Shown: positions 1-7,174, counted from the stretch's first letter. The stretch is DNA of 11,300 bases from an uncultured Candidatus Pelagibacter sp. (GCA_937897125.1 CALCPL010000081.1:1-11300), one strand, 5' to 3'. Made by a program: numbers and translations. The notes: generated by a model not told the origin, from the letters alone.

Positions 1-42
1 CCTCTCTATTCGTCGGCAGCGTCAGATGTGTATAAGAGACAG
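1..42 (+). other. Untrimmed Illumina Nextera adapter (artefact)
   Basis: These bases are synthetic, not genomic. Position 1 is the last base of the i5-side flow-cell primer. Positions 2-9 read CTCTCTAT, the index known as S502/N502. Positions 10-23 are the Nextera read-1 primer segment, and positions 24-42 are the 19-base Tn5 mosaic end (AGATGTGTATAAGAGACAG). The order is exactly that of an i5-side adapter read into an insert, so real sequence begins at 43. It should be masked before any annotation or submission, and nothing should be inferred about genome context left of position 43. Confidence 0.98.
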
Positions 43-83
43 CTCTTTAGCTTTGAAGAATTCATAATTTATTAAATGATTGG

Positions 84-1997
84 TTAACCTTTACCATGCC
101 ATGGAATTGTTTTGGTAATTATTTTTCTTAAAGCAATATCAAATAAAAGACCAAGCATGCCCATTACAAAAATAGTTATCCAAATAACTTCATATTGAAA
201 ATATTTTTTAGCAACATTTTCAACAAATCCAATACCTGTCGTTCCAGCTAAAAATTCAGCAGCAACCAAAGTCCCCCAACACATCCCAACTGCAACTCTA
301 ACACCCGTCAAGATTTCAGGTAATGAGTTTGGAAAAATTACGTATCTTAATATTTGCCACTTTGATGCACCAAGAGAGTGAGAAGCATGAATTTTAGACA
401 ATTGAGTTCCAGAAGCACCAGCTCTAGCTGAGATGATCATGATTGAAAAAGAAACCATAAATAATAAGAATACTTTTCCAACATTATCAATTCCAAATAC
501 AGTAATAACTAATGGAGCCCAAGCAAGTGGAGGAACTGGTCTATACAATTCAATTAATGGATCAAAGAACCCTTTAGCAAATCTATTTAAGCCCATCAAT
601 AAGCCAAGTGGTACACCAAATATTATTCCAAGTACTAGGCCTAAGAATACTCTTAGGAAAGAATCCCATATGTGACCCATAGGTACTGGTATTTTGAATA
701 ACTTGAATTCACCAGTAACAACATTTAAAACTTTACTTTTAAAATTTGGTTTTACAGTTCCGTCAACACTATGAACTGGGTATTTACCAGGGATAATATC
801 TGCTATCCAATCTGGTAAAATAAAGCCAACAACTTTACTAACATCCATCATTTCATACCAAATCAGTGGAATATTTTTAAATCCAACACTTGGTTTTAAT
901 AAAAGTGTAAATTTTTTTAAAGTATCTGATGGTTTAGGTAGCCACCTGCCAGAACCTTGCTCTGAACAATTAGGACCACTTGAAATTATTGTTCCAGTTG
1001 GAAATAAAAATATATCAATTAATCTTAGACTTCCTTGTTCTTTTTTTTGAATAACATCAAATTCTAAAATTGCTTGTTGCATAGAATCAAGAGTTTTTGG
1101 AGGAAATATGCTTGCGTACTCAATTCTTCTTGCAATTTTAAGTACATCTTTTGCTAATATTGATGCCACCTCTTGCGTGTCATCTAGTTCTGATCTATAT
1201 TTTTTTATTCCATCTTTGATTTCTTTCATCAAAGATTTGTATTGTGAATTATGATTTCTTAATTTGAAAAAATCATCACTAATTAAAGTTAATTCTTTTG
1301 CTGCAGCATCAAACTTTAATCCTTTTTTAGTTTCAGGAATAGTTGGAATTTCAATTGTATTTTCTACAGCTGTTCCTGAAGATCCCCATCCACCTTGTAT
1401 TTTTAAAGCTTCAATTCTTGCATTTTCTTCTTCAATACTTTTTATTGGTGGATAACTTATCTTTTGAAAATCCTCTGTTAACCAAGCTATTCTATTAGTT
1501 AGTTCACTGATCTTAATTTTTGTTTCATTTTCAAGAAGGTCCTCATTAGTTAACAATGGAATCGTTCTTTTAGTTTTTTGAATAAAACCTAAAAGTCTAT
1601 CTTTATCTTGATTTCTTATTACTGATGAATTTCTAATTTCATTAGTTAATTTTTCAATATTACTATTTTCAGCCTTAATAATTGAAGTACTTTTAAATTC
1701 CCTTTCATTTATTGGAAACAAATACTTTAATGAAAGCATCGAGTCATTTACTTTTGCAACTTGGCAAAGTTCATTAGCAGACTGAGGATAAAAAGACTTT
1801 GCTAAATCCCATGAATAATAAAGCCATGCTATTAATAAAAAACTACTTCCAACAATAATCCAGTGAGCTCCACCTTTGGCTCTTTCAGGGTTCCCAAAAA
1901 CAGCATCTATTTTTTCAGTCTTGGCTAATTTTATTCCATAAAGAATTGAACCTATAACAGCAAATATAATTAAAAATGTTATAATACCTGTAATCAT
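84..1997 (-). CDS. tauC: Taurine ABC transporter permease TauC with very large N-terminal/extracytoplasmic extension
   Basis: This is the inner-membrane permease of a taurine importer, working with TauB and TauA. The last ~200 residues (about 440-637) are a normal binding-protein-dependent permease domain. They carry the DPLIELYRPVPPLAW block (479-493), an EAA-type loop for the ATPase (LGASKWQILRYVIFPNSLPE, 542-561), ILTGVRV, TLVAAEFLAGTTGIGF (575-591) and a PWHGKG tail. These closely resemble my recollection of E. coli TauC, which is about 275 residues; this protein has 637. Two hydrophobic segments (about 4-22 and 46-63) flank a Lys/Arg-containing linker. Residues 64-~440 follow, rich in charged helical or coiled-coil sequence (about 105-200 and 228-320), with a Gly/Ser/Pro linker near 199-225 and a permease-like LPKPS motif at 353-357. 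By the positive-inside rule this region should be periplasmic. The ATG lies one base after the tauB stop, implying translational coupling. The reading frame is intact, so it is not a frameshift fusion. Confidence 0.88.
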   Translation of the reverse strand: MITGIITFLIIFAVIGSILYGIKLAKTEKIDAVFGNPERAKGGAHWIIVGSSFLLIAWLYYSWDLAKSFYPQSANELCQVAKVNDSMLSLKYLFPINEREFKSTSIIKAENSNIEKLTNEIRNSSVIRNQDKDRLLGFIQKTKRTIPLLTNEDLLENETKIKISELTNRIAWLTEDFQKISYPPIKSIEEENARIEALKIQGGWGSSGTAVENTIEIPTIPETKKGLKFDAAAKELTLISDDFFKLRNHNSQYKSLMKEIKDGIKKYRSELDDTQEVASILAKDVLKIARRIEYASIFPPKTLDSMQQAILEFDVIQKKEQGSLRLIDIFLFPTGTIISSGPNCSEQGSGRWLPKPSDTLKKFTLLLKPSVGFKNIPLIWYEMMDVSKVVGFILPDWIADIIPGKYPVHSVDGTVKPNFKSKVLNVVTGEFKLFKIPVPMGHIWDSFLRVFLGLVLGIIFGVPLGLLMGLNRFAKGFFDPLIELYRPVPPLAWAPLVITVFGIDNVGKVFLLFMVSFSIMIISARAGASGTQLSKIHASHSLGASKWQILRYVIFPNSLPEILTGVRVAVGMCWGTLVAAEFLAGTTGIGFVENVAKKYFQYEVIWITIFVMGMLGLLFDIALRKIITKTIPWHGKG

Positions 1998-1998
1998 A

Positions 1999-2796
1999 TT
2001 AAATATCTTTACCCATTATTTCTTCTTCCATGTTCCAAATCATGGTTAGAATTTCTTCTCTTTTACTTCCAAAATCTTTAGTTTTTTTAATTTCTCTTAA
2101 ATCACCATCTATCCCCATTGAAGCAAAGGGTAATTTATACTCCTTATGTATTCGGCCTGGTCTTGGTGCCATTACATATAATCTTTCCCCAAGTAACAAA
2201 GCTTCTTCAACTGAGTGGGTAATTAAAATAATTGTTTTTCCTGTTTCTTTCCAAATTTTTAAAACTAATGACTGCATTTTTTCTCTTGTTAGTGCGTCTA
2301 GCGCCCCTAAAGGTTCATCCATTAAAATTAAATCTGGATCATTAATTAAACATCGTGCAAGAGCAACTCTTTGCTGCATACCGCCAGATAATTGATAAGT
2401 CGGTGTATCTCCAAAGCCTTGTAAGCCAACTATATTTAACCATTCATCAACTTTTTTTGCTGTTTTAATTGGATCTTCTTTTTTCATTCTCAAGCCAAAG
2501 TCCACATTTTCAGCAACTGTTAACCATTCAAATAAAGCACCTTGTTGAAAAACCATTCCTCTTTCAACCCCTGGACCATTAATTTCATTTCCGTTAAGAG
2601 TAATTACTCCTGAAGTTGGTCTAAGAAAGCCAGCTGTAATATTTAGTAAAGTTGTTTTTCCACATCCAGAAGGACCAAGAACAGTTAAAAGTTCTCCTTT
2701 TTTAAGTGTGAAATTTACATCTTTTAATGCATGAACAGTTTCTCCTTTTGGAGTTTTAAAGATCATGTTTAGATTTTGAGAAATTAAATCACTCAT
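1999..2796 (-). CDS. tauB: Taurine ABC transporter ATP-binding protein TauB
   Basis: This is the cytoplasmic ATPase that powers the importer, of the nitrate/sulfonate/taurine subfamily (TauB/SsuB/NrtD). The 265 residues carry a complete set of motifs: Walker A GPSGCGKTT (41-49), Q-loop VFQQ (Gln84 or Gln85), ABC signature LSGGMQQR (136-143), Walker B LILMDE (156-161), D-loop GALD (164-167) and switch His194. The length is close to the family norm of about 250-260. No Shine-Dalgarno motif is visible ahead of the ATG, and the upstream 34 bases are almost pure A/T. The gene is separated from tauA by an 88-base gap holding a hairpin terminator, and tauC begins one base after its stop. The taurine assignment rests on the TauC match and on tpa next door, because the ATPase alone cannot separate taurine from other sulfonates. 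Confidence 0.9.
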   Translation of the reverse strand: MSDLISQNLNMIFKTPKGETVHALKDVNFTLKKGELLTVLGPSGCGKTTLLNITAGFLRPTSGVITLNGNEINGPGVERGMVFQQGALFEWLTVAENVDFGLRMKKEDPIKTAKKVDEWLNIVGLQGFGDTPTYQLSGGMQQRVALARCLINDPDLILMDEPLGALDALTREKMQSLVLKIWKETGKTIILITHSVEEALLLGERLYVMAPRPGRIHKEYKLPFASMGIDGDLREIKKTKDFGSKREEILTMIWNMEEEIMGKDI

Positions 2797-2824
2797 AGAA
2801 ATAAATTTATATTAAATTTTATTT

Positions 2825-2861
2825 AAAAAAATAGGCACCAATTTAATAAATTGGCGCCTAT
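2825..2861 (-). terminator. Hairpin plus U-tract between tauA and tauB (partial terminator or 3'-end stabiliser)
   Basis: Read on the minus strand, a 14-base arm (ATAGGCGCCAATTT), a 3-base loop and a 14-base arm (AAATTGGTGCCTAT) are followed directly by six T's (2830-2825). In minus-strand RNA all 14 pairs form, one of them a G-U wobble. In plus-strand RNA the same position is an A-C mismatch, so the structure is specific to the tauABC direction. It starts 23 bases after the tauA stop and lies inside the operon. A likely role, inferred from other importers, is to let tauA mRNA accumulate above tauBC by partial termination or by blocking 3' decay. Confidence 0.85.
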
Positions 2862-2884
2862 CTAATTTTATCTTACTCTCTAAA

Positions 2885-3829
2885 TTATAGAGGTAAAAAG
2901 CTTGTATCTACTGCTCCGTTAGGAGTACCCATTCCTTTTAAGAAACCATCAAGAGTTCCACCTGATTCCATAGATTTTTTAGTATCTGCAGCATTCAAGA
3001 ATACAAATCCACCTAAAGTTTCTTTCATATCTCCAAGTTTCATCTCAGCATCTTTTGCGATTACATTCATATCACTTTTACCAGCTGCGTATCTAGCATT
3101 AGCTTCATGAGTTACTTCTATGAAAGTTCTCAACATTCCTGGGTTTTCTTTCATAAATTTATCAGTAACAGATGTAATATCGATACCTTTGATACCTGCA
3201 TCACGAGCTGCTTGAACTGTTAACAATCTTGTACCAACAGTTAAAGCTGCTTTAATAGAGTTACCACCAAATAAACAAGCCATTGAAACGTCACCAGAAA
3301 CTAGTGCAGCAGCACCTTCTTCAGGGTCCATTTGAATAACAGTCATTTTGCTTTTATCAGCACCAACAACTTTCATACTTTCATCAAAAACATACTCAGC
3401 CATAGTTCCTAGAGGAACTGCAACTTTTTTGCCTTCTAACTCAGAACCGTTCGCTGATGTAATACCAGAAGCTTTAGATGTAACACAAGTTGTACCACCC
3501 ATTCCGTATTCCATAGCAACGTCTACAAGTTTCAAAGGTGCTTTAGATTTAACAGCATTAATAAATGGCACTAAACCTTGTGAGTAAGAGATGTCTATAT
3601 CTCCTGCTAACATAGCGTCAGTCATTGCACCACCGTTTGAAAAGTTAGTCCATTTAACTGGAACACCTAGTGCCTTATCAAACATCTTTTTAACTTTGTC
3701 TTCTTGGTTTGGAGTAGGCCATTCTAAAAAGAATGCAACTCTAACTTCTTTAGCAGCAGCGTTAGCAACTGATATTGATAAGTTAAGAGCAACTACAGCA
3801 CCAAGAATAAAACCAATTATTTTTTTCAT
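2885..3829 (-). CDS. tauA: Periplasmic taurine-binding protein TauA (ABC importer substrate-binding component)
   Basis: This is a secreted solute-binding protein of 314 residues that delivers substrate to TauBC. Residues 1-24 are a Sec signal peptide: MKK, a hydrophobic core (IIGFILGAVVALNLSISV) and an A-N-A cleavage site before AAKEVRV. The mature part has the two-lobed layout of the NMT1/TauA/SsuA type. It opens with VRVAFFLEWPTPN, then AMLAGDIDISYSQG (72-85), and ELEGKKVAVPLGTMAEY (130-146) marks the second lobe. Two cysteines (115 and 185) could form a disulfide. A good Shine-Dalgarno (GAGGA, minus strand 3840-3836) sits 6 bases before the ATG and is stronger than that of most genes here, consistent with high expression. 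The sequence is not close to E. coli TauA as I recall it, so taurine specificity is inferred from tauBC and tpa. A related amine or sulfonate such as hypotaurine is possible. Confidence 0.82.
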   Translation of the reverse strand: MKKIIGFILGAVVALNLSISVANAAAKEVRVAFFLEWPTPNQEDKVKKMFDKALGVPVKWTNFSNGGAMTDAMLAGDIDISYSQGLVPFINAVKSKAPLKLVDVAMEYGMGGTTCVTSKASGITSANGSELEGKKVAVPLGTMAEYVFDESMKVVGADKSKMTVIQMDPEEGAAALVSGDVSMACLFGGNSIKAALTVGTRLLTVQAARDAGIKGIDITSVTDKFMKENPGMLRTFIEVTHEANARYAAGKSDMNVIAKDAEMKLGDMKETLGGFVFLNAADTKKSMESGGTLDGFLKGMGTPNGAVDTSFLPL

Positions 3830-3919
3830 TATTATTCCTCTGTTAGTAATTTAATTAAATTATTTGCATTTAAATTGAATTTTGAAGGGATGTAAAACAA
3901 ATTGTTATTGTTATACACT

Positions 3920-3940
3920 TACAAGTTGTAGAAAATTATA
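3920..3940 (-). promoter_or_regulatory. Candidate tauABC promoter -10 with palindrome at the start site
   Basis: On the minus strand a perfect TATAAT occurs at 3940-3935. It predicts a transcript start near 3928 and a leader of about 100 bases before tauA. No convincing -35 hexamer lies 17 bases upstream. An 11-base palindrome, TACAAGTTGTA (3920-3930), covers the predicted start point, where a repressor would block initiation. The operator idea is inference: the motif does not resemble the TauR sites I know, and short palindromes are common in AT-rich DNA. Confidence 0.4.
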
Positions 3941-3974
3941 AGCCTTAAAGAAGAAAATAATTCTAGAAAACCTT

Positions 3975-4004
3975 TTGATTTAGTCTAATAGTTATGAATA
4001 AAAT
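3975..4004 (+). promoter_or_regulatory. Candidate tpa-ald promoter
   Basis: TTGATT (3975-3980; 4 of 6 to TTGACA) and TAAAAT (3999-4004; 5 of 6 to TATAAT) are separated by 18 bases. This would start transcription near 4011, about 25 bases upstream of the tpa ATG. A purine-rich GAGAGAGA (4023-4030) is positioned as ribosome binding site six bases before the ATG. The promoter is divergent from the tauABC promoter and both lie within about 200 bases, so shared control of uptake and catabolism is plausible. Confidence 0.45.
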
Positions 4005-4036
4005 TATAACACTACATACATAGAGAGAGAATATTT

Positions 4037-5383
4037 ATGAGCTCAGAAAACAGAACTTCAGTACCTAATTCATTAAATGAACATTGGATGCCGTTTACAT
4101 CTAATAAAGATTTTAAAGCAAACCCTAGATTAATCACAGAAGCTAAAGGTGTTTACTTAAAAACTCACCATGGAAAAACACAAATAGATGCGAGCTCAGG
4201 TTTATTTTGTAATCCACTAGGTCATGGAAGAAGAGAAATTACAGAAGCTGTTACAAAACAATTAGAAACATTGGATTACGCTCAGCCTTTTCAGCAAGGT
4301 TTTGGTGGTTCGTTTGAACTAGCTACAAAAATTTCAAAACACACACCTGGTGATTTAAATAAAATGTTTTTTACAATTTGTGGATCTACAGCTGTAGAGA
4401 CTGCAATTAAAATTGCTGTAGCTTATCACAGAGCAAAAGGGCACGCAGAAAGATTTAGATTTGTTGGACGTGAACGTGGTTATCATGGAATGAACATTGG
4501 CTGTATTTCAGTTGGCGGAATGGTGAATAATATTAAAACGTTTGCAAGTGTTTTAATGCCAGGTGTCCAACACATTAGACATACACATTTGCCAGAACAT
4601 AAATTTGTAAGTGGTCAACCAGAAACTGGTGACTATTTAGCAAATGACTTAGAAACTATTTGTCAAAATTTTGGTGGTGAAAATATTGCTGCTTGTATTG
4701 TTGAACCCATTGCTGGATCAACTGGAACATTAGTTCCACCAAAAGGATATTTACAAAAACTAAGAGAAATCTGTGACAAACATGGAATACTTTTAATTTT
4801 TGATGAAGTAATTACAGGATGGGGCAGAACAGGTTCTAAATTTGGTGCAGATGAATTTGGTGTAACTCCAGACATTATGACAATGGCTAAAGCTACAACA
4901 AACGGTGTAGTGCCAATGGGTGTTGTTGCATGTAACGATTATATTTATGATGCAGTAATGGATGCTTCACCAACAGGTGCAGTTGAATTATTTCATGGTT
5001 ACACTTATTCAGGAATTCCAGTTGCAGTAGCAGCTGCTCTTGCAGTGCAAGAAATTTTTGAAAAAGATGATATTTTCAATAGAGCAAAAAATTTAGCTCC
5101 TTATTTCCAAAAAGGATTATTCTCTCTTCAAGATCTAGAGTCTGTGGATAATATTAGAGGATATGGAATGATGGGTGGAATAGACATGAAGCTAAACACT
5201 AAACCAGGTAAAGCTGGGTTTGAATGTTTTAAAGCATGTTATGAAGCTGGTGTTAACTTTAAAGCTACAGGAGATTGTTTAATTATAGCTCCTCAATTCA
5301 TCTGTGAAGAAAAACATATTGATGAGATTATTGAAAAGTTAAGAACTGGTATTACCAACTATCAAAAAAATCAAAAAAACTAA
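4037..5383 (+). CDS. tpa: Taurine:pyruvate aminotransferase (class III, PLP-dependent)
   Basis: This cytoplasmic enzyme moves the amino group of taurine to pyruvate, giving sulfoacetaldehyde and L-alanine. The 448 residues are typical of class III omega-aminotransferases. Visible landmarks are the substrate-site region SSGLFCNPLGHGR (53-65), CGSTAVETAIK for cofactor phosphate (115-125), RGYHG (147-151), the long FDEVITGWGRTG block (255-266, Asp256 facing the pyridine nitrogen), the Schiff-base lysine in MAKATTNG (Lys285) and FHGYTYSGIP (319-328). Family members also act on beta-alanine, GABA or putrescine. Taurine is favoured because tauABC is divergent next door and ald follows, the arrangement expected for the Tpa/Ald cycle. 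Purine-rich GAGAGAGA precedes the ATG. The gap to ald is 41 bases with no convincing terminator, so the two are probably cotranscribed. Confidence 0.88.
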   Translation: MSSENRTSVPNSLNEHWMPFTSNKDFKANPRLITEAKGVYLKTHHGKTQIDASSGLFCNPLGHGRREITEAVTKQLETLDYAQPFQQGFGGSFELATKISKHTPGDLNKMFFTICGSTAVETAIKIAVAYHRAKGHAERFRFVGRERGYHGMNIGCISVGGMVNNIKTFASVLMPGVQHIRHTHLPEHKFVSGQPETGDYLANDLETICQNFGGENIAACIVEPIAGSTGTLVPPKGYLQKLREICDKHGILLIFDEVITGWGRTGSKFGADEFGVTPDIMTMAKATTNGVVPMGVVACNDYIYDAVMDASPTGAVELFHGYTYSGIPVAVAAALAVQEIFEKDDIFNRAKNLAPYFQKGLFSLQDLESVDNIRGYGMMGGIDMKLNTKPGKAGFECFKACYEAGVNFKATGDCLIIAPQFICEEKHIDEIIEKLRTGITNYQKNQKN

Positions 5384-5424
5384 AAACTTTACGAAATTAA
5401 AGTATTAAAAAGGAAGAGAGTGTT

Positions 5425-6537
5425 ATGAAAATTGGCGTACCTAAAGAAATCAAACCACAAGAACATCGTATTGGATTAACACCTGAAAGCGTTAAGATTT
5501 TAATATCAGAAGGTCATGAAGTTTTAGTTGAGAATAATGGTGGGTTTGAAGCTGGTTTTGAAAACGAACAATACACAAGTGTTGGCGCTAAAATCGTTGA
5601 TAAAGCTGAAGATATTTTCAATGATGCGGATATTATTGTTAAAGTAAAAGAGCCTCAATCAGGTGAAGTTAAGATGATTAGAGAAAATCAAATCGTCTAC
5701 ACTTATCTACATTTAGCAGCAGCTAAAGAATTAACTGAAGGTTTAGTTAAATCGAAAGGTGTTTGTATAGCCTATGAAACAGTTACAGATGATAATGGAA
5801 GATTGCCATTACTTGCACCAATGAGTGCAGTTGCTGGACGTATGTCTGTTCAAGCTGGAGCGCATTGCTTGGAAAAAAATCAAAATGGTAGAGGTCTTTT
5901 ATTAGGGGGAGCTCCTGGAGTTGAGGGAGGTATTGTTGTTATTTTAGGTGGTGGTGTTGTTGGTGAAAACGCTGCTGTGATTGCAACTGGAATGGGTGCT
6001 AAAGTTCACATCGTTGATAAGTCTGAAGCAAGACTAAAACAATTAGTTGAAATGTTTGGTGATAAAATTATTCCAGAACAAAGTGATAAAATTGATTTAA
6101 ATAAATTAGTTGCTGAAGCTGATCTTTTAATTGGGGGTGTTTTAATTCCAGGTGCAGAAGCTCCAAAATTAATTACTAAACCAATGTTAAAATTAATGAA
6201 AAGAGGATCTGTAATAGTTGATGTTGCAATCGACCAAGGGGGTTGTGTTGAAACGAGTAAACCAACAACTCATGGTGATCCAACTTATATTATTGATGAT
6301 GTTATTCATTACTGTGTAGCAAATATGCCAGGTGGAGTTCCAAGAACTTCAACGATTGCATTGAATAACGCAACACTTCCACATCTAGTTAAAATTGCAA
6401 ACAATGGTTACGCCAAAGCACTAAGCGATGATAAACATTTGCTTGCAGGACTAAACGTTTGCAAAGGTCAAGTAACGTATAAAGCAGTTGCTGATGTTTT
6501 TGGATATGATTACGTTGATCCTTTAAAAACTCTGTAA
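5425..6537 (+). CDS. ald: Alanine dehydrogenase (NAD+)
   Basis: This enzyme oxidatively deaminates L-alanine to pyruvate, ammonium and NADH. The 370 residues match the usual family length. It opens with the family signature MKIGVPKEIKPQEHRIGLTP. Residues at the positions known from characterised Ald enzymes are all present: Arg15 and Lys75 (substrate), His96 and Asp270 (catalysis) and Asn300. The Rossmann motif is ILGGGVVG (173-180), and Asp198 ends beta-2, as expected for NAD rather than NADP. The AGGA motif at 5411-5414 is a fair ribosome binding site, ten bases before the ATG. In this context the enzyme recycles the alanine made by Tpa back to pyruvate, so pyruvate acts catalytically and the taurine nitrogen leaves as ammonium. 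Confidence 0.95.
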   Translation: MKIGVPKEIKPQEHRIGLTPESVKILISEGHEVLVENNGGFEAGFENEQYTSVGAKIVDKAEDIFNDADIIVKVKEPQSGEVKMIRENQIVYTYLHLAAAKELTEGLVKSKGVCIAYETVTDDNGRLPLLAPMSAVAGRMSVQAGAHCLEKNQNGRGLLLGGAPGVEGGIVVILGGGVVGENAAVIATGMGAKVHIVDKSEARLKQLVEMFGDKIIPEQSDKIDLNKLVAEADLLIGGVLIPGAEAPKLITKPMLKLMKRGSVIVDVAIDQGGCVETSKPTTHGDPTYIIDDVIHYCVANMPGGVPRTSTIALNNATLPHLVKIANNGYAKALSDDKHLLAGLNVCKGQVTYKAVADVFGYDYVDPLKTL

Positions 6538-6548
6538 TTTTTAAACTA

Positions 6549-7064
6549 ATGTTATCGGATAAAATTAAAGACTATTTAAACGAATACATTAGTCAGGAAG
6601 TTTATGTTCAAGTAGCTGTTGCTAAGGGCAAAAATAAAATCTCAACTAATGCTGCGATCAGTAAGTACTTTGAAAGCAATCACTTCACTGGATTGGCTGA
6701 AGGTAAACCCTACAATACTTTTTTAGATGATCTTAAAGATAAGTGTTTAGGAAAATTAGCAAACTCTCCAATGAAAGATAGTAAAACAGAGGATGAGATT
6801 ATTATTGAACTTCAAAGAAAACTAAACACTTTAAAAACTGAAGAGTTAAATGATACTTACTGGGAAGTTGAGACGGGTGAATATTTAAGTGGAACAGATA
6901 TTAAAGAAATTGAACTCGAGAGAGATACTTTAATTAAATTTCTAACTTCAAAAGATGAAGCCCATGACACGGTAAATACTCTTTGCAAAAATTATGAAAA
7001 ACTTTGTAAGAAAAAGTATCCTGAAGCTCCATTACCTTTAGAAATATTAGATACTAAACACTAA
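6549..7064 (+). CDS. Unrecognised protein, 171 residues, in the tpa-ald group
   Basis: I do not recognise this family. The protein is soluble-looking, has no signal peptide or membrane segment, and is rich in Lys/Glu/Asp with probable long helices (1-25, 80-101, 117-157). Visible features include VYVQVAVAKGKNKIS (18-32), a Trp/Tyr patch TYWEVETGEYL (103-113), cysteines at 66, 146 and 153, and a Pro-rich tail YPEAPLPLEIL (157-167). The gene starts 11 bases after the ald stop, so cotranscription is likely, but no Shine-Dalgarno is visible before the ATG. Codon use and AT-richness resemble the neighbours, which argues for a real native gene. An accessory role in taurine or alanine metabolism is only guilt by association. 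It could equally be a fortuitous neighbour in a compact genome. Confidence 0.8.
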   Translation: MLSDKIKDYLNEYISQEVYVQVAVAKGKNKISTNAAISKYFESNHFTGLAEGKPYNTFLDDLKDKCLGKLANSPMKDSKTEDEIIIELQRKLNTLKTEELNDTYWEVETGEYLSGTDIKEIELERDTLIKFLTSKDEAHDTVNTLCKNYEKLCKKKYPEAPLPLEILDTKH

Positions 7065-7100
7065 GTTTCTCTTTAATAATCTAAATTATAGTCTATAAAA

Positions 7101-7174
7101 ATTGTAAGGGGTGTCGTAACTGACTGAGAATAAACCCTAATAACCTGTCCGGTAATTCAGAAAGGGAGAACAAT
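7101..7174 (+). ncRNA. TPP riboswitch (THI element) controlling the symporter
   Basis: The conserved aptamer pieces appear in order: GGGGTGTC (7108-7115), CTGAGA (7124-7129, pyrimidine-sensing loop), ACCC (7134-7137, closing P2 with GGG), AACCTG (7142-7147), GGTAAT (7151-7156) and AGGGA (7163-7167, closing P4 with CCT). P3 is minimal, GUC/GAC around a six-base loop. P5 is short, with one C-A mismatch in my pairing. P1 can form as AUUGU (7101-7105) with ACAAU (7170-7174), which takes in the first two bases of the start codon. AGGGAG (7163-7168) is also the only ribosome-binding site. There is no terminator platform, so control is probably translational: TPP bound means the start is hidden. A weak TATAGT (7087-7092) could be the -10 of its own promoter. 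Confidence 0.92.

Noticed and set aside
24..42. Tn5 mosaic end as a sign of a natural transposon
   Set aside because: It is preceded by an exact Illumina index and primer segment, so it comes from library preparation.
43..65. A minus-strand ATG (65-63) opening a reading frame MNSSKLK that runs into the adapter, 18 bases after the tauC stop
   Set aside because: Only seven codons are genomic and there is no Shine-Dalgarno. It could be the start of a next operon gene, but the evidence is too thin to annotate.
433..675. Plus-strand open frame inside tauC
   Set aside because: It is antisense to a conserved permease domain, has low-complexity composition and matches no family. It is a shadow frame.
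84..1997. tauC as an artefactual fusion or misassembly of two genes
   Set aside because: The frame is continuous, composition is uniform, the start is coupled to tauB, and the N-terminal membrane segments make topological sense with the permease domain.
2030..2395. Plus-strand 121-residue open frame inside tauB
   Set aside because: It is antisense to the ATPase with full ABC motifs and is explained as a shadow of that gene.
5386..5403. ACTTTA/TAAAGT inverted repeat after tpa as a terminator
   Set aside because: The stem is only six mostly A-T pairs, and the T-run lies on the minus-strand side where no gene ends. It is unlikely to stop plus-strand transcription.
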